From Bacillus sp. 165 (GTDB lineage: Bacteria > Bacillota > Bacilli > Bacillales > Bacillaceae_G), in NCBI RefSeq assembly GCF_017742235.1, contig NZ_JAGHKQ010000006.1, positions 124,001-188,000 of the forward strand: a DNA stretch of 64,000 nt, written 5' to 3'. Position 1 is the stretch's first letter; every line of letters starts with the position of its first letter. Shown here one piece after another: positions 1 through 9,064 of the stretch. The notes under the pieces are model-generated. The model was not told the origin of the DNA and did not search any database. It was given only the letters and a program-made list of their open reading frames with translations. The position numbers were made by a program, and so were the translations under genes.

Positions 1-169
1 GCATAAAATCGCCTTCTTCCTTATAACCATTCTCCACCTTCACATATGGTTTTAATTCCTCCGCTAGCCCAGGCTTTGTAATATAAAACGGTAATTGAAT
101 GTACGTAACACCTACAGCGAGGATCACTGCTAATAAAAATACATTTAAATAGCGAAACCTTTTAAACAT
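1..169 (-). CDS. ylbL: YlbL-like PDZ/Lon-type membrane protease, N-terminal part
   Basis: Partial gene running off the left edge; only the first 56 codons are present. The ATG at 169 follows an AAGGAG ribosome site and overlaps the end of ylbK by 8 bases, so the two are probably translationally coupled. The visible part has a short basic start (MFKRFRYLN), one hydrophobic segment at about residues 9–22, then an extracellular-looking stretch with the sequence YITKPGLAEELKPYV. This is the usual N-terminus of the YlbL/SepM family, in which a membrane anchor is followed by PDZ and Lon-like (S16) protease domains. The protease domain is outside the window, so the assignment rests on the N-terminus and on gene order after ylbK. 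Confidence 0.75.
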   Translation of the reverse strand, partial: MFKRFRYLNVFLLAVILAVGVTYIQLPFYITKPGLAEELKPYVKVENGYKEEGDFM

Positions 170-950
170 TATGGTTCTCCTTCCACTTCTCAATCATTTC
201 TTTAATCGAATCAACATGCTTTACTGCTTCCTCTTCTCCTACCTGTATAATCTCCTCAATGTTTGTAAAAGCTCGGGAACTGAATCGTTCAATGGCAGGA
301 CGCATCATCAAGTCAGACGCAATTTCACGGTTTCTTACCATCTCGTGCTGCATAATTTCAATACTTTGCATAATCACATCATAGATTGAAGTAACTTCTC
401 CGTTTACTTTAATGGGAGAAACATCCACTGCTATAGTAATATCAGCACCCATATCTTTCACAACAGATACAGGAATACGGTCTATGACTCCCCCATCTAC
501 TAGCAATTTCCCATCTACTTTCTCAGGTACAAAAATCCCCGGTACGGCAATGCTTCCTCGTACAGCCTCGGCAATCGGTCCCTTTGTAAATACTACCTTT
601 TCACCTGTTAAAATATCTGTTGCTACGATCGCTATAGGTATCTCAAGCTCTTCTATATTTTTATTGTATGTAAGCATTCTAATCATATCTTTTACGCGTT
701 TGCCTGCAATAAAACCCATTTTAGGAACCGTAAAATCTAAATAATACTTTCGTTTAAAAATTTTTCCCAAACGATATAAGCGCTCTGTATCTAATCCAGT
801 AGCGTAAACAGCCGCAACGAGCGCACCCATACTGCTTCCTGCGATCATATCAATTGGAATCCCTGCTTCTTTTAATACTTTAATAACACCCAAATGCGCA
901 AAACCCTTCGCTCCCCCTGAACCAAGAGCGAGCCCTATTTTCGGTTCCAT
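162..950 (-). CDS. ylbK: Patatin-like phospholipase family protein YlbK
   Basis: 262 aa from the ATG at 950, just after a GGGGGAGGAGG ribosome site. A GTG at 1046 would add 32 residues but has no good site. The patatin fold is marked by the glycine-rich oxyanion loop GLALGSGGAKG near residue 5, the nucleophile elbow GSSMG (Ser near residue 39) and the DGG motif near residue 154 that carries the catalytic Asp. Serine acyl hydrolases of the RssA/YlbK type lack a signal peptide and are presumed cytoplasmic or membrane-peripheral; their substrate is unknown. The gene is coupled to ylbL, as in other Bacillus. Family assignment is firm; the physiological role is not. Confidence 0.9.
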   Translation of the reverse strand: MEPKIGLALGSGGAKGFAHLGVIKVLKEAGIPIDMIAGSSMGALVAAVYATGLDTERLYRLGKIFKRKYYLDFTVPKMGFIAGKRVKDMIRMLTYNKNIEELEIPIAIVATDILTGEKVVFTKGPIAEAVRGSIAVPGIFVPEKVDGKLLVDGGVIDRIPVSVVKDMGADITIAVDVSPIKVNGEVTSIYDVIMQSIEIMQHEMVRNREIASDLMMRPAIERFSSRAFTNIEEIIQVGEEEAVKHVDSIKEMIEKWKENHNV

Positions 951-1118
951 CCTCCTCCCCCTTTCCAATTTAGTTTCTCTATAAAGGAATAGTGGTGACA
1001 AAAGCTTACCTGCTATAAGAAGACTCCCTTCAGAAAAGAGTTTCACTTTATCTTATGGTCTAAACAAGCCCCCTATCCTCGTATACTTAAATGACAGTGT
1101 AAGAAAAGGGGGCCCGCT

Positions 1119-2312
1119 ATGCATTCCAAAATAAAAACTTTTATATTAGCTGGAGCAGTCACTTGCTTTACAGCAGCGCTTATCCTAAATCCCCAAGCTT
1201 CTTTAGAAGCCTCCATACGCGGTGTAAATATTTGGTGGGAAGTTGTCTTCCCGTCCCTATTGCCGTTCTTCATCATGTCTGAATTGCTTATTGGAATTGG
1301 GGTTGTGAGCTTTATTGGGATACTGCTAGAGCCACTAATGCGTCCGTTATTTCGTGTTCCAGGTGTCGGTGGATTTGTTTGGGCGATGGGGATGGCCTCT
1401 GGCTTTCCATCAGGCGCTAAAATAAGCGCACGGCTACGTCAAAACGGTCAACTAACACAAACTGAAGCAGAGCGACTCGTATCTTTTACAAACTCTTCTA
1501 ATCCTCTCTTTATATTCGGAGCGGTAGCTGTTGGTTTTTTTAACAATCCCGGTCTTGGCATTCTTCTAGCTGCTTCCCATTATATCAGTAACTTTTGCGT
1601 AGGTCTTGTAATGCGTTTTCATGGAAAGGATAAAATAAAGGAAGAACCAAAAGTTAGACCATTTTCTGTAATTTACGCCTTTCAAACCCTTCATAGCAAA
1701 AGGTTAGAGGACAAACGCCCTATTGGCAAGCTAATAGGTGATGCCGTGGTATCCTCCATTCAAACCCTTTTAATGATAGGTGGTTTTATTATTTTATTCT
1801 CAGTTATTAACAAAATGCTGCAAGTCATTCATATTACAGAGTTTTTCGCTTCAATCATCCAATACAGTCTAACGCTCCTCCATATTCCAGCTCAATTCAG
1901 CATTCCGATATTTTCTGGGATGTTTGAAATTACGCTTGGAAGTCAGCTAACCAGTCAAACAGAAAACGTCTCTCTTCTTCATCAAGCAATGATTACCAGT
2001 TTTATCCTAGCGTTTAGCGGGTTATCTATACAAGCACAAGTCGCAAGCATTCTTGCGGAAACCGACATTCGGTTTCGTCCTTATTTCTTTGCACGATTCA
2101 TGCAAAGTTTCATTGCTCCACTTTGTACATATGTTTTATGGAATCCTTTATATGTTAATCTCCACACGTTTCAGCAACATGAAGGAGATTTACCCGTGTC
2201 ATTCCCGTTATCTGAAAGCTGGCATACAATAAGCATATACGGGCCTGTCTTTACCCTTGTCTGCTTATATGTGTATGTATTCCTCCTGCTTCTCAAGGTG
2301 AGGAAACAGTAA
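1119..2312 (+). CDS. ylbJ: Sporulation integral membrane protein YlbJ
   Basis: 397 aa, start ATG at 1119 behind AAAAGGGGG. A very hydrophobic protein with about eight membrane segments and internal gate-like (nucleoside-recognition type) repeats, including a conserved MASGFPSGAKI stretch near residue 95. In B. subtilis YlbJ is a mother-cell (sigma E) protein required for normal spores; this role is taken from the family. The gene is transcribed away from ylbK and ends in a strong bidirectional terminator shared with coaD. I looked for a sigma E promoter in the 70 bases upstream and found only a poor match. Confidence 0.88.
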   Translation: MHSKIKTFILAGAVTCFTAALILNPQASLEASIRGVNIWWEVVFPSLLPFFIMSELLIGIGVVSFIGILLEPLMRPLFRVPGVGGFVWAMGMASGFPSGAKISARLRQNGQLTQTEAERLVSFTNSSNPLFIFGAVAVGFFNNPGLGILLAASHYISNFCVGLVMRFHGKDKIKEEPKVRPFSVIYAFQTLHSKRLEDKRPIGKLIGDAVVSSIQTLLMIGGFIILFSVINKMLQVIHITEFFASIIQYSLTLLHIPAQFSIPIFSGMFEITLGSQLTSQTENVSLLHQAMITSFILAFSGLSIQAQVASILAETDIRFRPYFFARFMQSFIAPLCTYVLWNPLYVNLHTFQQHEGDLPVSFPLSESWHTISIYGPVFTLVCLYVYVFLLLLKVRKQ

Positions 2313-2342
2313 AAGGCATTCGTCAAAAAACGAATGCCTTTT
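2311..2342. terminator. Bidirectional terminator between ylbJ and coaD
   Basis: Perfect 12-bp stem (AAAAGGCATTCG) with an 8-base A-rich loop. The A-run on one side and T-run on the other let it act for both converging genes. A second inverted repeat, CCAATAAAA…TTTTATTGG at 2410–2433, overlaps the coaD stop codon but lacks a T-tract. Confidence 0.85.
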
Positions 2343-2421
2343 ACGTTTATCTACCGCTTCCCATACAGGTTCACTCAATGTCACATTATCCCAGTGTTTT
2401 TCTGCCTCTCCAATAAAACAA

Positions 2422-3481
<1,060 letters not shown>

Positions 3482-3567
3482 CTTTTTCACTACCTTTTAA
3501 ACGTTATTCCTTACTAATCCTATCATAAAATGAATGAAAGCAAAATAATACCATCCTATGAAAATTT

Positions 3568-3666
3568 TCATTGCCAATGTATAAGCTTATATAATTTGGA
3601 CATAAATAAAGGTAACAACATCATTGATGTTGTTGCCAACCGCGGAGAAGACTTACGTTTCCCCAT
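3568..3666 (-). CDS. Possible 32-residue small protein
   Basis: Short frame from ATG at 3666 to TGA at 3568. Support is a textbook ribosome site: GGAGG with 8 bases to the ATG. The product is basic at the start (MGKRKSSPR) and then hydrophobic (MMLLPLF), like many small membrane peptides. Against it, a terminator-like palindrome (3611–3637) lies inside the frame, and I do not recognise the peptide. It fills a stretch of about 400 bases between rsmD and the next gene that is otherwise empty. Confidence 0.3.
   Translation of the reverse strand: MGKRKSSPRLATTSMMLLPLFMSKLYKLIHWQ
3604..3637 (-). repeat. 13-bp inverted repeat, terminator-like on the minus strand
   Basis: Arms GGTAACAACATCA and TGATGTTGTTGCC (one G·T position) around a single base. 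On the minus strand the stem is followed by TTTATTTA, so it could end a leftward transcript that begins in the rsmD–DUF7147 gap. Confidence 0.5.
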
Positions 3667-3704
3667 AAGTTCTTCCTCCGGTTTCTCCTCTCCCTTTGCC
3701 TTCT

Positions 3705-3723
3705 TTCTAGTGTATCACTAGAA
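3705..3723. repeat. Operator-like palindrome TTCTAGTG-TAT-CACTAGAA
   Basis: Perfect 8-bp arms around a 3-base centre. It lies 39 bases upstream of the small minus-strand frame and just before a plus-strand terminator. It may be an operator or a small RNA hairpin; no known regulator is recognised. Confidence 0.4.
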
Positions 3724-3731
3724 TAAGAAGG

Positions 3732-3769
3732 ACCCTGCTTTTGCATAAAAAGCAGGGTTTTTGTTTTGT
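3732..3769 (+). terminator. Terminator with no obvious plus-strand gene
   Basis: Stem ACCCTGCTTTT / AAAAGCAGGGT with loop GCATA, followed by TTTTGTTTT on the plus strand. No convincing plus-strand gene ends here, so it may serve a small RNA or a lost gene. Confidence 0.7.
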
Positions 3770-3887
3770 TACAAAAAGCGAAAACGGCTTGTCCACTATT
3801 ATAGAAAAGGAAACTTCCGCTCTTATATAACCAATAGCTTTTCAAGAAAACATAGAAATGATACAGTTAAATGGAGGAGGAGAATAT

Positions 3888-4277
3888 ATGATTCAACGTT
3901 TTATCGAGTTAGGCGAAGGTTATTCTGATATTTATGAGCTTATTGAAATTGCAGAGGCAAATGAACATCGCCTCGCACATCTGCTGCAACTTAATACCAT
4001 AATCAATCAAAAGACAGTTTGCTCTTTTGTGGTCGTACTGCAGCCTACGGCAATTGGTAAATTTCAGCCCCTATACATATGCAGAGAAGGTATTACGGTG
4101 TTAGAGGATAAAGTAACTCAAAGAATTGAATTATTTGAAAAAACAGCTGCTAAGCTGGGCAAAGAAATCATACGGTTTGACGTAAAACCATCAACCATAT
4201 TTCATGAAAAGGAGTTGTATTTTAATCATTTAATTGCAATTCTACGCTTGAACCACCTTATCCCGCCGATGCAGTAA
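3888..4277 (+). CDS. DUF7147-type small protein, sometimes annotated as methylthioribose kinase
   Basis: 129 aa from the ATG at 3888, which follows GGAGGAGGAGAATAT; the frame is open further upstream but that start would sit before the ribosome site. The sequence begins MIQRFIELGEGYSDIYEL and contains VVLQPTAIGKFQPLYIC near residue 50. I recognise it as a short protein next to ylbG in B. cereus-group genomes. The name methylthioribose kinase is sometimes attached, but I see no kinase motifs and the protein is far too short for that enzyme. Function unknown. Confidence 0.75.
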   Translation: MIQRFIELGEGYSDIYELIEIAEANEHRLAHLLQLNTIINQKTVCSFVVVLQPTAIGKFQPLYICREGITVLEDKVTQRIELFEKTAAKLGKEIIRFDVKPSTIFHEKELYFNHLIAILRLNHLIPPMQ

Positions 4278-4342
4278 AAAAATACGTCTCTCGTACTAGA
4301 AAATATAGTAACCAAAACAAATATACTCTTTGATTTATGTAA

Positions 4343-4369
4343 AAAAGGACTGTTCGCAACAGTCCTTTT
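4343..4369. terminator. Bidirectional terminator, DUF7147 gene / ylbG
   Basis: Stem AAAAGGACTGT / ACAGTCCTTTT with loop TCGCA between converging genes. Confidence 0.85.
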
Positions 4370-4643
4370 ATAATTCTACTTTATAATCATATTCCTTTGC
4401 ACGGTCCGGTTTTGCATTTTCAAATTCCGTTTTCAAAAACGGTCGATACGATGGCTCTATTTTTTTTACAAATTGAAGCTGATCAAGCTTCTCCATAAGC
4501 TGCTCTACCTGCTCCATATCACAATAAAGCACAACGTACTTCAAACGTCTGGATATATAGTGAATATTGCCGTATTTTCGAAGAGGTTTTGCATATTTTA
4601 ATGAATGTAAGTACACAATAATTCCTTGTCGTTGTCCAAACAT
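4368..4643 (-). CDS. ylbG: YlbG (DUF2129) small protein
   Basis: 91 aa from the ATG at 4643, chosen because AAGGAG lies 6 bases upstream; the frame is open for 20 more codons without a site. It begins [19 protein letters not shown] and contains the family core [22 protein letters not shown] small cytosolic alpha/beta protein of unknown function, found beside ylbF in Bacillus. The partly basic C-terminus ([10 protein letters not shown]) is typical of the family. Confidence 0.9.
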   Translation of the reverse strand: MFGQRQGIIVYLHSLKYAKPLRKYGNIHYISRRLKYVVLYCDMEQVEQLMEKLDQLQFVKKIEPSYRPFLKTEFENAKPDRAKEYDYKVEL

Positions 4644-4775
4644 AACTTTCTCCTTCATCCTCACTAAATCTATACTTCTATTTTGTGACATTGAACCTTC
4701 CATCGACTTTGGAGATGTTTCCTCATTACTCTCGCAACGTCGATTATCATCTCTACTTAAAGCGGGGAATCTATC

Positions 4776-5096
4776 ATGAATTTAGAAAAAATATGGGATG
4801 TTTTCTTATGTGAACTTCAAGTCAACCCACTTATCAAACGATGCTATACAAGAAAAGTTGCCGGTATCCCCTTTTTATATGTAACCACTCATTCTTCAGC
4901 AGATACATCCCATTTACAGCTAGTCATTCAAAAATCTGCGGTAGAAGTAATGAAGGGAAAGCAATTGCAAGCAGAATGTATCTTTGTCCGCATGCATAAT
5001 GATGAATTTGTCTTTCGTCATCGCTTCTATGTACCGCTTCGAAAAATGTTTTGCTGCGGTAATATGTGCATTGATTGCGTACGATTTTCTAAATAA
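4776..5096 (+). CDS. Uncharacterised 106-residue protein with a Cys-rich tail
   Basis: Start ATG at 4776 with a weak GCGGGGAA site. I cannot place it in a named family. What can be seen: a soluble mixed alpha/beta sequence, a central [14 protein letters not shown] stretch, a repeated [16 protein letters not shown] pattern, and four cysteines at the end in [10 protein letters not shown] that could bind zinc or an iron–sulfur cluster. It is divergent from ylbG and converges on ricF, itself an Fe–S protein gene. Base composition matches its neighbours, so it is probably a native gene. Confidence 0.6.
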   Translation: MNLEKIWDVFLCELQVNPLIKRCYTRKVAGIPFLYVTTHSSADTSHLQLVIQKSAVEVMKGKQLQAECIFVRMHNDEFVFRHRFYVPLRKMFCCGNMCIDCVRFSK

Positions 5097-5158
5097 GAAA
5101 AGCAAAACCCGCTCGTTTAGGTGCAGCTGGACATTATTTAAAAGCTTATACCTTTTAG

Positions 5159-5188
5159 AAAAAACGGGGTAAGATTACCCCGTTTTTT
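5159..5188. terminator. Bidirectional terminator overlapping the ricF stop
   Basis: Stem AAAAAACGGGGTA / TACCCCGTTTTTT, loop AGAT; serves the Cys-rich gene from the left and ricF from the right. Confidence 0.85.
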
Positions 5189-5624
5189 TACAGCCACAAC
5201 TGCCACCTGAACCACATCCGCCTCCGCAACTCATAGAATCAAAAAATGGATTCCCTGAAGGTACTTTTATTGACGATGATACTTCTTGTCCAATTACTAC
5301 GCTCACTTCATCAAGCAGCTTTTGGATTTCATTTTCTGCTTGCTTGAAATTGGCGATAGTTTCATGCAGATCAACTTGCCTCTTAAGCTCACGAATTGCC
5401 TTGGTTACTACATGGTAATCAGGATGGTACTTTCCGAAGCGCTGCACTTCCTCATACCGTTCTTTCATTGCTGTAAACTTACGGATAAGCTCTTGTGCAA
5501 CTGCATCTTGCTGCAATGTATATAAACGTTGACGATAACGTTCTCCTATTTCTGATTGTATAATCATACCTGCCAAAGCTTCTGCTTGGTCAAGAATTAA
5601 GACGCTTTCAAGCGTTGCAATCAT
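5175..5624 (-). CDS. ricF: RicF (YlbF), RNase Y regulator subunit
   Basis: 149 aa from ATG at 5624, preceded by GGAGGTG; the longer open frame upstream runs into the neighbouring phosphatase gene. The N-terminal two-thirds is the helical YlbF/YmcA domain (MIATLESVLILDQAEAL through LLDEVSVVIG). The C-terminus carries a cysteine cluster, SCGGGCGSGGSCGC, which in B. subtilis helps the RicA–RicF–RicT complex hold [4Fe-4S] clusters. That complex steers RNase Y cleavage of operon mRNAs and is needed for competence, biofilm formation and sporulation. The cluster residues are present, so the protein looks functional. Confidence 0.92.
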   Translation of the reverse strand: MIATLESVLILDQAEALAGMIIQSEIGERYRQRLYTLQQDAVAQELIRKFTAMKERYEEVQRFGKYHPDYHVVTKAIRELKRQVDLHETIANFKQAENEIQKLLDEVSVVIGQEVSSSIKVPSGNPFFDSMSCGGGCGSGGSCGCKKTG

Positions 5625-5685
5625 TATAACACCTCCGGTTACTATCTTATCATATTTGCGATAGAAACCATAATTCCTGCTTTCA

Positions 5686-6258
5686 TCATACACAAATGTG
5701 CTCTGAAACATTGTATCTTGTAATTCCCCATTTGTCATTATCAACCGTAATATAATTTGCACATGCATTTGTTAAAGAAGTCCGAAAGGTGACCTCTTCA
5801 GGTGCAATAGCAGTAAGGATCGCCTTTATAGCATGAGAATGAGCAACAATGATAATTCGTTTCCCCTCATGTTTCTTTGCAACATCTTGAAGAGCTGTAT
5901 AACATCTGTCTACGAGCTCCTCATCGGTTTCCATTCCTTCCACTTGGCCTGATGCAATTTTTTCACGGAATTCAGCAATGGATTTACCTGATGCTTCTCC
6001 AAAATTGCGCTCTATGAAACGGTCATCTAATTCAATTGAATCTAATTTGACAGCGTTGGCAACTGTTCGTGCCGTTTCTTGAGCACGTACTAACGGACTG
6101 CTTATGATTATATCCCATTTCTCATTTTGTAAAAATTGTGCGCTTTGCAGTGCTTGCTTTTTACCAGTTTCGTTTAAAGGGATATCTTCTCTTCCTTGAA
6201 TAATTTCTTGAAAGTTCCAATCAGTCTGTCCATGTCGTACTAAACAAAATTCCGTCAT
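5686..6258 (-). CDS. Histidine phosphatase (phosphoglycerate-mutase-like) family protein
   Basis: 190 aa, ATG at 6258 behind AAGGAGCTG. Catalytic signature LVRHGQTDWN at residues 6–15 (phospho-accepting His in RHG), a conserved FIERNFGEASGK loop and the second catalytic His in VAHSHAIKAIL near residue 140. These mark the branch-1 histidine phosphatase superfamily; substrates range from sugar phosphates to nucleotides and cannot be read from sequence. It resembles PhoE/YhfR-type broad phosphatases more than glycolytic mutase, since it is short and sits beside ricF rather than glycolytic genes. Confidence 0.88.
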   Translation of the reverse strand: MTEFCLVRHGQTDWNFQEIIQGREDIPLNETGKKQALQSAQFLQNEKWDIIISSPLVRAQETARTVANAVKLDSIELDDRFIERNFGEASGKSIAEFREKIASGQVEGMETDEELVDRCYTALQDVAKKHEGKRIIIVAHSHAIKAILTAIAPEEVTFRTSLTNACANYITVDNDKWGITRYNVSEHICV

Positions 6259-6343
6259 GTTACAGCTCCTTTTCCACTTATTACGATAGTTATTGTAACA
6301 AATCTTCTACATGACGGATAGTTTTTTATTTTTTTAGTCCTTA

Positions 6344-6586
6344 CTAACCATTTTGCTGTTTCATATACTGAAACATCTCAAGCATAATGGATGCCATTGT
6401 CAATTGATTTTGAAATTTTGATACTCGGTCAGGTATCGTTTTTTTATAATAATGCATGGCTGCAAGTTCAAAGCCTTCTCTGTCATGAGGGTTGCGGCTT
6501 AATTTACGATACCACTGGGGCTGTTCTCGAATAAACTTTTGCAGTTCCTCTTTCGATTGCATATATTCTACAAGCTCCTGTCTCAT
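6344..6586 (-). CDS. ylbE: YlbE-like protein
   Basis: 80 aa, ATG at 6586 with a GGCGGAGGCG ribosome site. It begins MRQELVEYMQSKEELQKFIREQPQWYRKLSRNP; the REQPxWYRxLSRxP core is the mark of the YlbE family. Small, soluble and predicted helical. Follows ylbD with an 18-base gap, so the two are co-transcribed. No function is known. Confidence 0.88.
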   Translation of the reverse strand: MRQELVEYMQSKEELQKFIREQPQWYRKLSRNPHDREGFELAAMHYYKKTIPDRVSKFQNQLTMASIMLEMFQYMKQQNG

Positions 6587-6604
6587 ATAAACGCCTCCGC
6601 CTTA

Positions 6605-7018
6605 TTAATCCTTCTGAAAATGAAAGGGATTGTTTTGCGGTCGTTGTGACGTGCCACTTGAATTAGGACTTTGAAACTGCTGAATCACTTGCTGCACACT
6701 TCCAATGGCCTCAGTCACACTTGAAATATGTGTTTGAATTTGGTCCATGTCTATCTTTTTTATAAATGACATCATTTGACCGACAAAGCCCGCCCCCTCA
6801 CCTTCTTTAGCAGCAGCTGCATCATCCTTCACATCCGGTGTTCCGTCCGGCTTATACGTATTCCACATTTGATCTTTTTCTCCTAGAAGATACCATTCTT
6901 CATAAAATTGCTGCCAAGTTTTTTGACCGCTACGCACAGCATTGATCATTTTAGGATGATTTTTGACAAACACCTTAAATTGTTGTACAGAAGGATGCAA
7001 ATTCCCTTTCGTTTGCAT
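6605..7018 (-). CDS. ylbD: YlbD, putative spore coat protein
   Basis: 137 aa from ATG at 7018 (GAGGTG 6 bases upstream; a GTG three codons earlier overlaps the ribosome site). Begins MQTKGNLHPSVQQFKVFVKNHP, with the family signature WQQFYEEWYLLGEKD near residue 39, a linker rich in Ala, Gly and Glu, and a Gln/Ser/Asn-rich tail. Pfam describes the family as putative coat proteins because B. subtilis YlbD is sporulation-associated. First gene of the ylbD–ylbE unit. Confidence 0.85.
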   Translation of the reverse strand: MQTKGNLHPSVQQFKVFVKNHPKMINAVRSGQKTWQQFYEEWYLLGEKDQMWNTYKPDGTPDVKDDAAAAKEGEGAGFVGQMMSFIKKIDMDQIQTHISSVTEAIGSVQQVIQQFQSPNSSGTSQRPQNNPFHFQKD

Positions 7019-7302
7019 TGTACTCACCTCATTAGATAACTATGGTTTTACTATATTGTAGAATGGACATTCTATGAAGGTTCGCCTATTTTAGGCTCTT
7101 TTTATTAATAAAAGTGAAGTCGGCTTATTTAAACCATAGGCTCTATACCCTTAGAGGAACTTTTTACCTTTATCCGGTCCGGGTTCTCTAGTGGCAGCAC
7201 TTAGATATCAAGAAAAACGAAATTGTGTAGTTCAGATAAAGTAGGAAAATCCCTTGAAACATGAATCCCTTCTATAAAAAAAGAAAGCTCTTTCTTGAGC
7301 TT
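7019..7302. other. Gene-free stretch between ylbD and ylbC
   Basis: About 280 bases. It holds the ylbD promoter region and the ylbC terminator; I see no reading frame with a ribosome site. Confidence 0.5.
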
Positions 7303-7304
7303 TC
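7276..7304 (-). terminator. ylbC terminator
   Basis: Stem GAAAGCTC / GAGCTTTC with loop TTTCTT, followed on the minus strand by seven T; overlaps the ylbC stop codon. Confidence 0.85.
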
Positions 7305-8334
7305 ATCTTGAAATAAAATTTTGCGTATAATATTTTTCAAATACACCGACTCCAAGTTCTGTAAAATTCAGATTTAATATATTTTCGCGATGCCCTTCAC
7401 TGTTCATCCACCCTTGGACAACTGCAGGAGCGTCTGTATAGTTCATCGCAATGTTTTCACCCGCAAGCTTAAACGAAACTTTTGCATACTTCAGCCGGTC
7501 TCCCAATGTCCCAAATTTAGGCGAACGATGATCAAAGTAGTTTTGTTCTTTCATATCTTTACTATGCAAATAAGCTACTTGAGCAGCTTCTTCGTTCCAT
7601 GTAAAAATACTTAGATCATGTCGTTTGCGCATAATATTTGTAAGGTCAAGTATTTGCTCGGCGTCTGCCCTCTCTATTTCGGCAACCTGCTCTTCTTTTA
7701 AAGGACGAGGGGTTAAAATCTCTCCTGAGTAAATAAGCTCATATGGCCTTTGTTTAATAATGGTCTCGTTATCTAAATAACGTATTGCTGTCAATTCTTT
7801 TGTAAACTTATCAAAGTATAATTGTGCCCAGCCATTTTCGACAGATACTAGCGGCTTTTCACTTAATTCATCTTCAGATAATTCAAACTGGTAACTGCTA
7901 TTATTCACTTTTAAGGCTATTTCATTTGAAAACGGAACTTGAGCAATTACTTCATCATAATTTTCTCCAATATGAAAGGGAGATACGTCTACCTTCTCAC
8001 CAGCAGTAAAAATGGTAACAACCCTGCTGTTGAATATACCAAATTGAACATATGAAGATAAATCCTCCCTGTAGACCCACCATTGATAATCATAAGATGA
8101 AGGATCAATCCTTTCTGGCTCACCGTATATTGACAATAGCTCATCCATGCTTTTCCCCAGCATATGTGAAACAGCATCATCAGAAGGTAGTTCGCTTCCA
8201 TTCTGTTCTGTAAAATCAGGCGGCTGTAACATGTTTTTCTTATCCGAAGTAAGCTCTGATAAAATTAATTTCCCATATAAATTAATAAATAAAAAAATAC
8301 CGGTAAAAAATAAAATAAGCCCGAGCTTTTTCAT
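7303..8334 (-). CDS. ylbC: YlbC, CAP/SCP-domain membrane-anchored protein
   Basis: 343 aa from ATG at 8334 (GGAGG 9 bases upstream; an ATG two codons earlier is too close to the site). An N-terminal hydrophobic helix (LGLILFFTGIFLFINLYG) serves as signal or anchor. Residues about 50–150 are a CAP-associated N-terminal domain (LGKSMDELLSIYGEPERID…YVQFGIFNSRVVTIF). Residues about 215–340 form the CAP domain, with WNEEAAQVAYLHSKDM, the His-containing DHRSP, LAGENIA and GWMNSEGHRENIL motifs. CAP proteins act outside the cell in diverse roles; the role of YlbC is unknown. Confidence 0.9.
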   Translation of the reverse strand: MKKLGLILFFTGIFLFINLYGKLILSELTSDKKNMLQPPDFTEQNGSELPSDDAVSHMLGKSMDELLSIYGEPERIDPSSYDYQWWVYREDLSSYVQFGIFNSRVVTIFTAGEKVDVSPFHIGENYDEVIAQVPFSNEIALKVNNSSYQFELSEDELSEKPLVSVENGWAQLYFDKFTKELTAIRYLDNETIIKQRPYELIYSGEILTPRPLKEEQVAEIERADAEQILDLTNIMRKRHDLSIFTWNEEAAQVAYLHSKDMKEQNYFDHRSPKFGTLGDRLKYAKVSFKLAGENIAMNYTDAPAVVQGWMNSEGHRENILNLNFTELGVGVFEKYYTQNFISR

Positions 8335-8663
8335 TTTCATATACCTCCTTTCATCTTGAGGCACATATTCTTGTTCCCCTTTAACAAGAAGTTTCTTTAT
8401 AAAGCCTCTTTCATTTTCTATCTTAAAGCTGGAAGCATTATGTGTATGTTTATACGATGCACTTACTTACAATATACCATACTTTTCGTTTATAATACTT
8501 TCCCGTAACTTTCTTTTTTCAGAATACTCTATATGTAAGCTAAGCAGAATTAGAACAAGTTTTCTTTACAATATCATTATATTTGATTGCGCTTTCTATG
8601 TATTCGTACTATTATAAACCTAGGCAGAAATTTAACTGTTCATAAACGTAAGGGGGAAATACC
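8335..8663. other. Divergent promoter region, ylbC / yugN-like
   Basis: About 330 bases without a gene. A plausible sigma A promoter for the rightward gene is TTGCGC (8587–8592), 17 bases, TATTAT (8610–8615). Nothing else recognised. Confidence 0.4.
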
Positions 8664-9026
8664 ATGAGATTTGAAAACACAGGAATCGAAGGACAATCCG
8701 TTGAGCTGTCCATGCTTAACGAAGTGATGAAAGATCACGGCTTCGTTCTTGCCGGACAATGGGATTATGAACGCGTTACATATGATTATAAATTTGAAAT
8801 GTTAAAAGATATTTATTATTTACGTGTACGCGGCTATGCTGTTGAAGGAGATTTAGGAAGCCGACATGCTGTAGTTAAATTGCTTTCTCCGCTTCTTGGC
8901 AAGCACTACTACCCACATGGGGTAGAATACGGTGAAGGCGAAATCTTCCCGCAAAACGTGATTACAAAAAGCGAAACATTATTGAAAAACATTGAGAAAG
9001 CAATCGCAGCTCTTCCTCAAGCATAA
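8664..9026 (+). CDS. YugN-like family protein
   Basis: 120 aa, ATG at 8664 with AAGGGGGAAA upstream. It starts MRFENTGIEGQSVELSMLNEVM and contains WDYERVTYDYKFE and YYLRVRGYAVEGDLGSRHA, a pattern typical of the YugN-like family of small Bacillus proteins. Soluble, no signal peptide. Function unknown. It sits alone between divergent promoters and a bidirectional terminator. Confidence 0.85.
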   Translation: MRFENTGIEGQSVELSMLNEVMKDHGFVLAGQWDYERVTYDYKFEMLKDIYYLRVRGYAVEGDLGSRHAVVKLLSPLLGKHYYPHGVEYGEGEIFPQNVITKSETLLKNIEKAIAALPQA

Positions 9027-9030
9027 CTAA

Positions 9031-9064
9031 TATAAAGGTGCATCAATCTAGATGCACCTTTATA
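9031..9064. terminator. Bidirectional terminator, yugN-like / Asp23-like
   Basis: Perfect 14-bp stem TATAAAGGTGCATC / GATGCACCTTTATA with a 6-base loop between converging genes. Confidence 0.85.

Noticed and set aside
1040-1118. Sigma E promoter for ylbJ
   Set aside because: GTATACTT near 1080 matches CATACAAT poorly and no –35 fits.
3530-3721. 63-codon plus-strand frame ahead of the orphan terminator
   Set aside because: No ribosome site, unnatural composition (runs of Ser and Phe); the terminator alone is not enough support.
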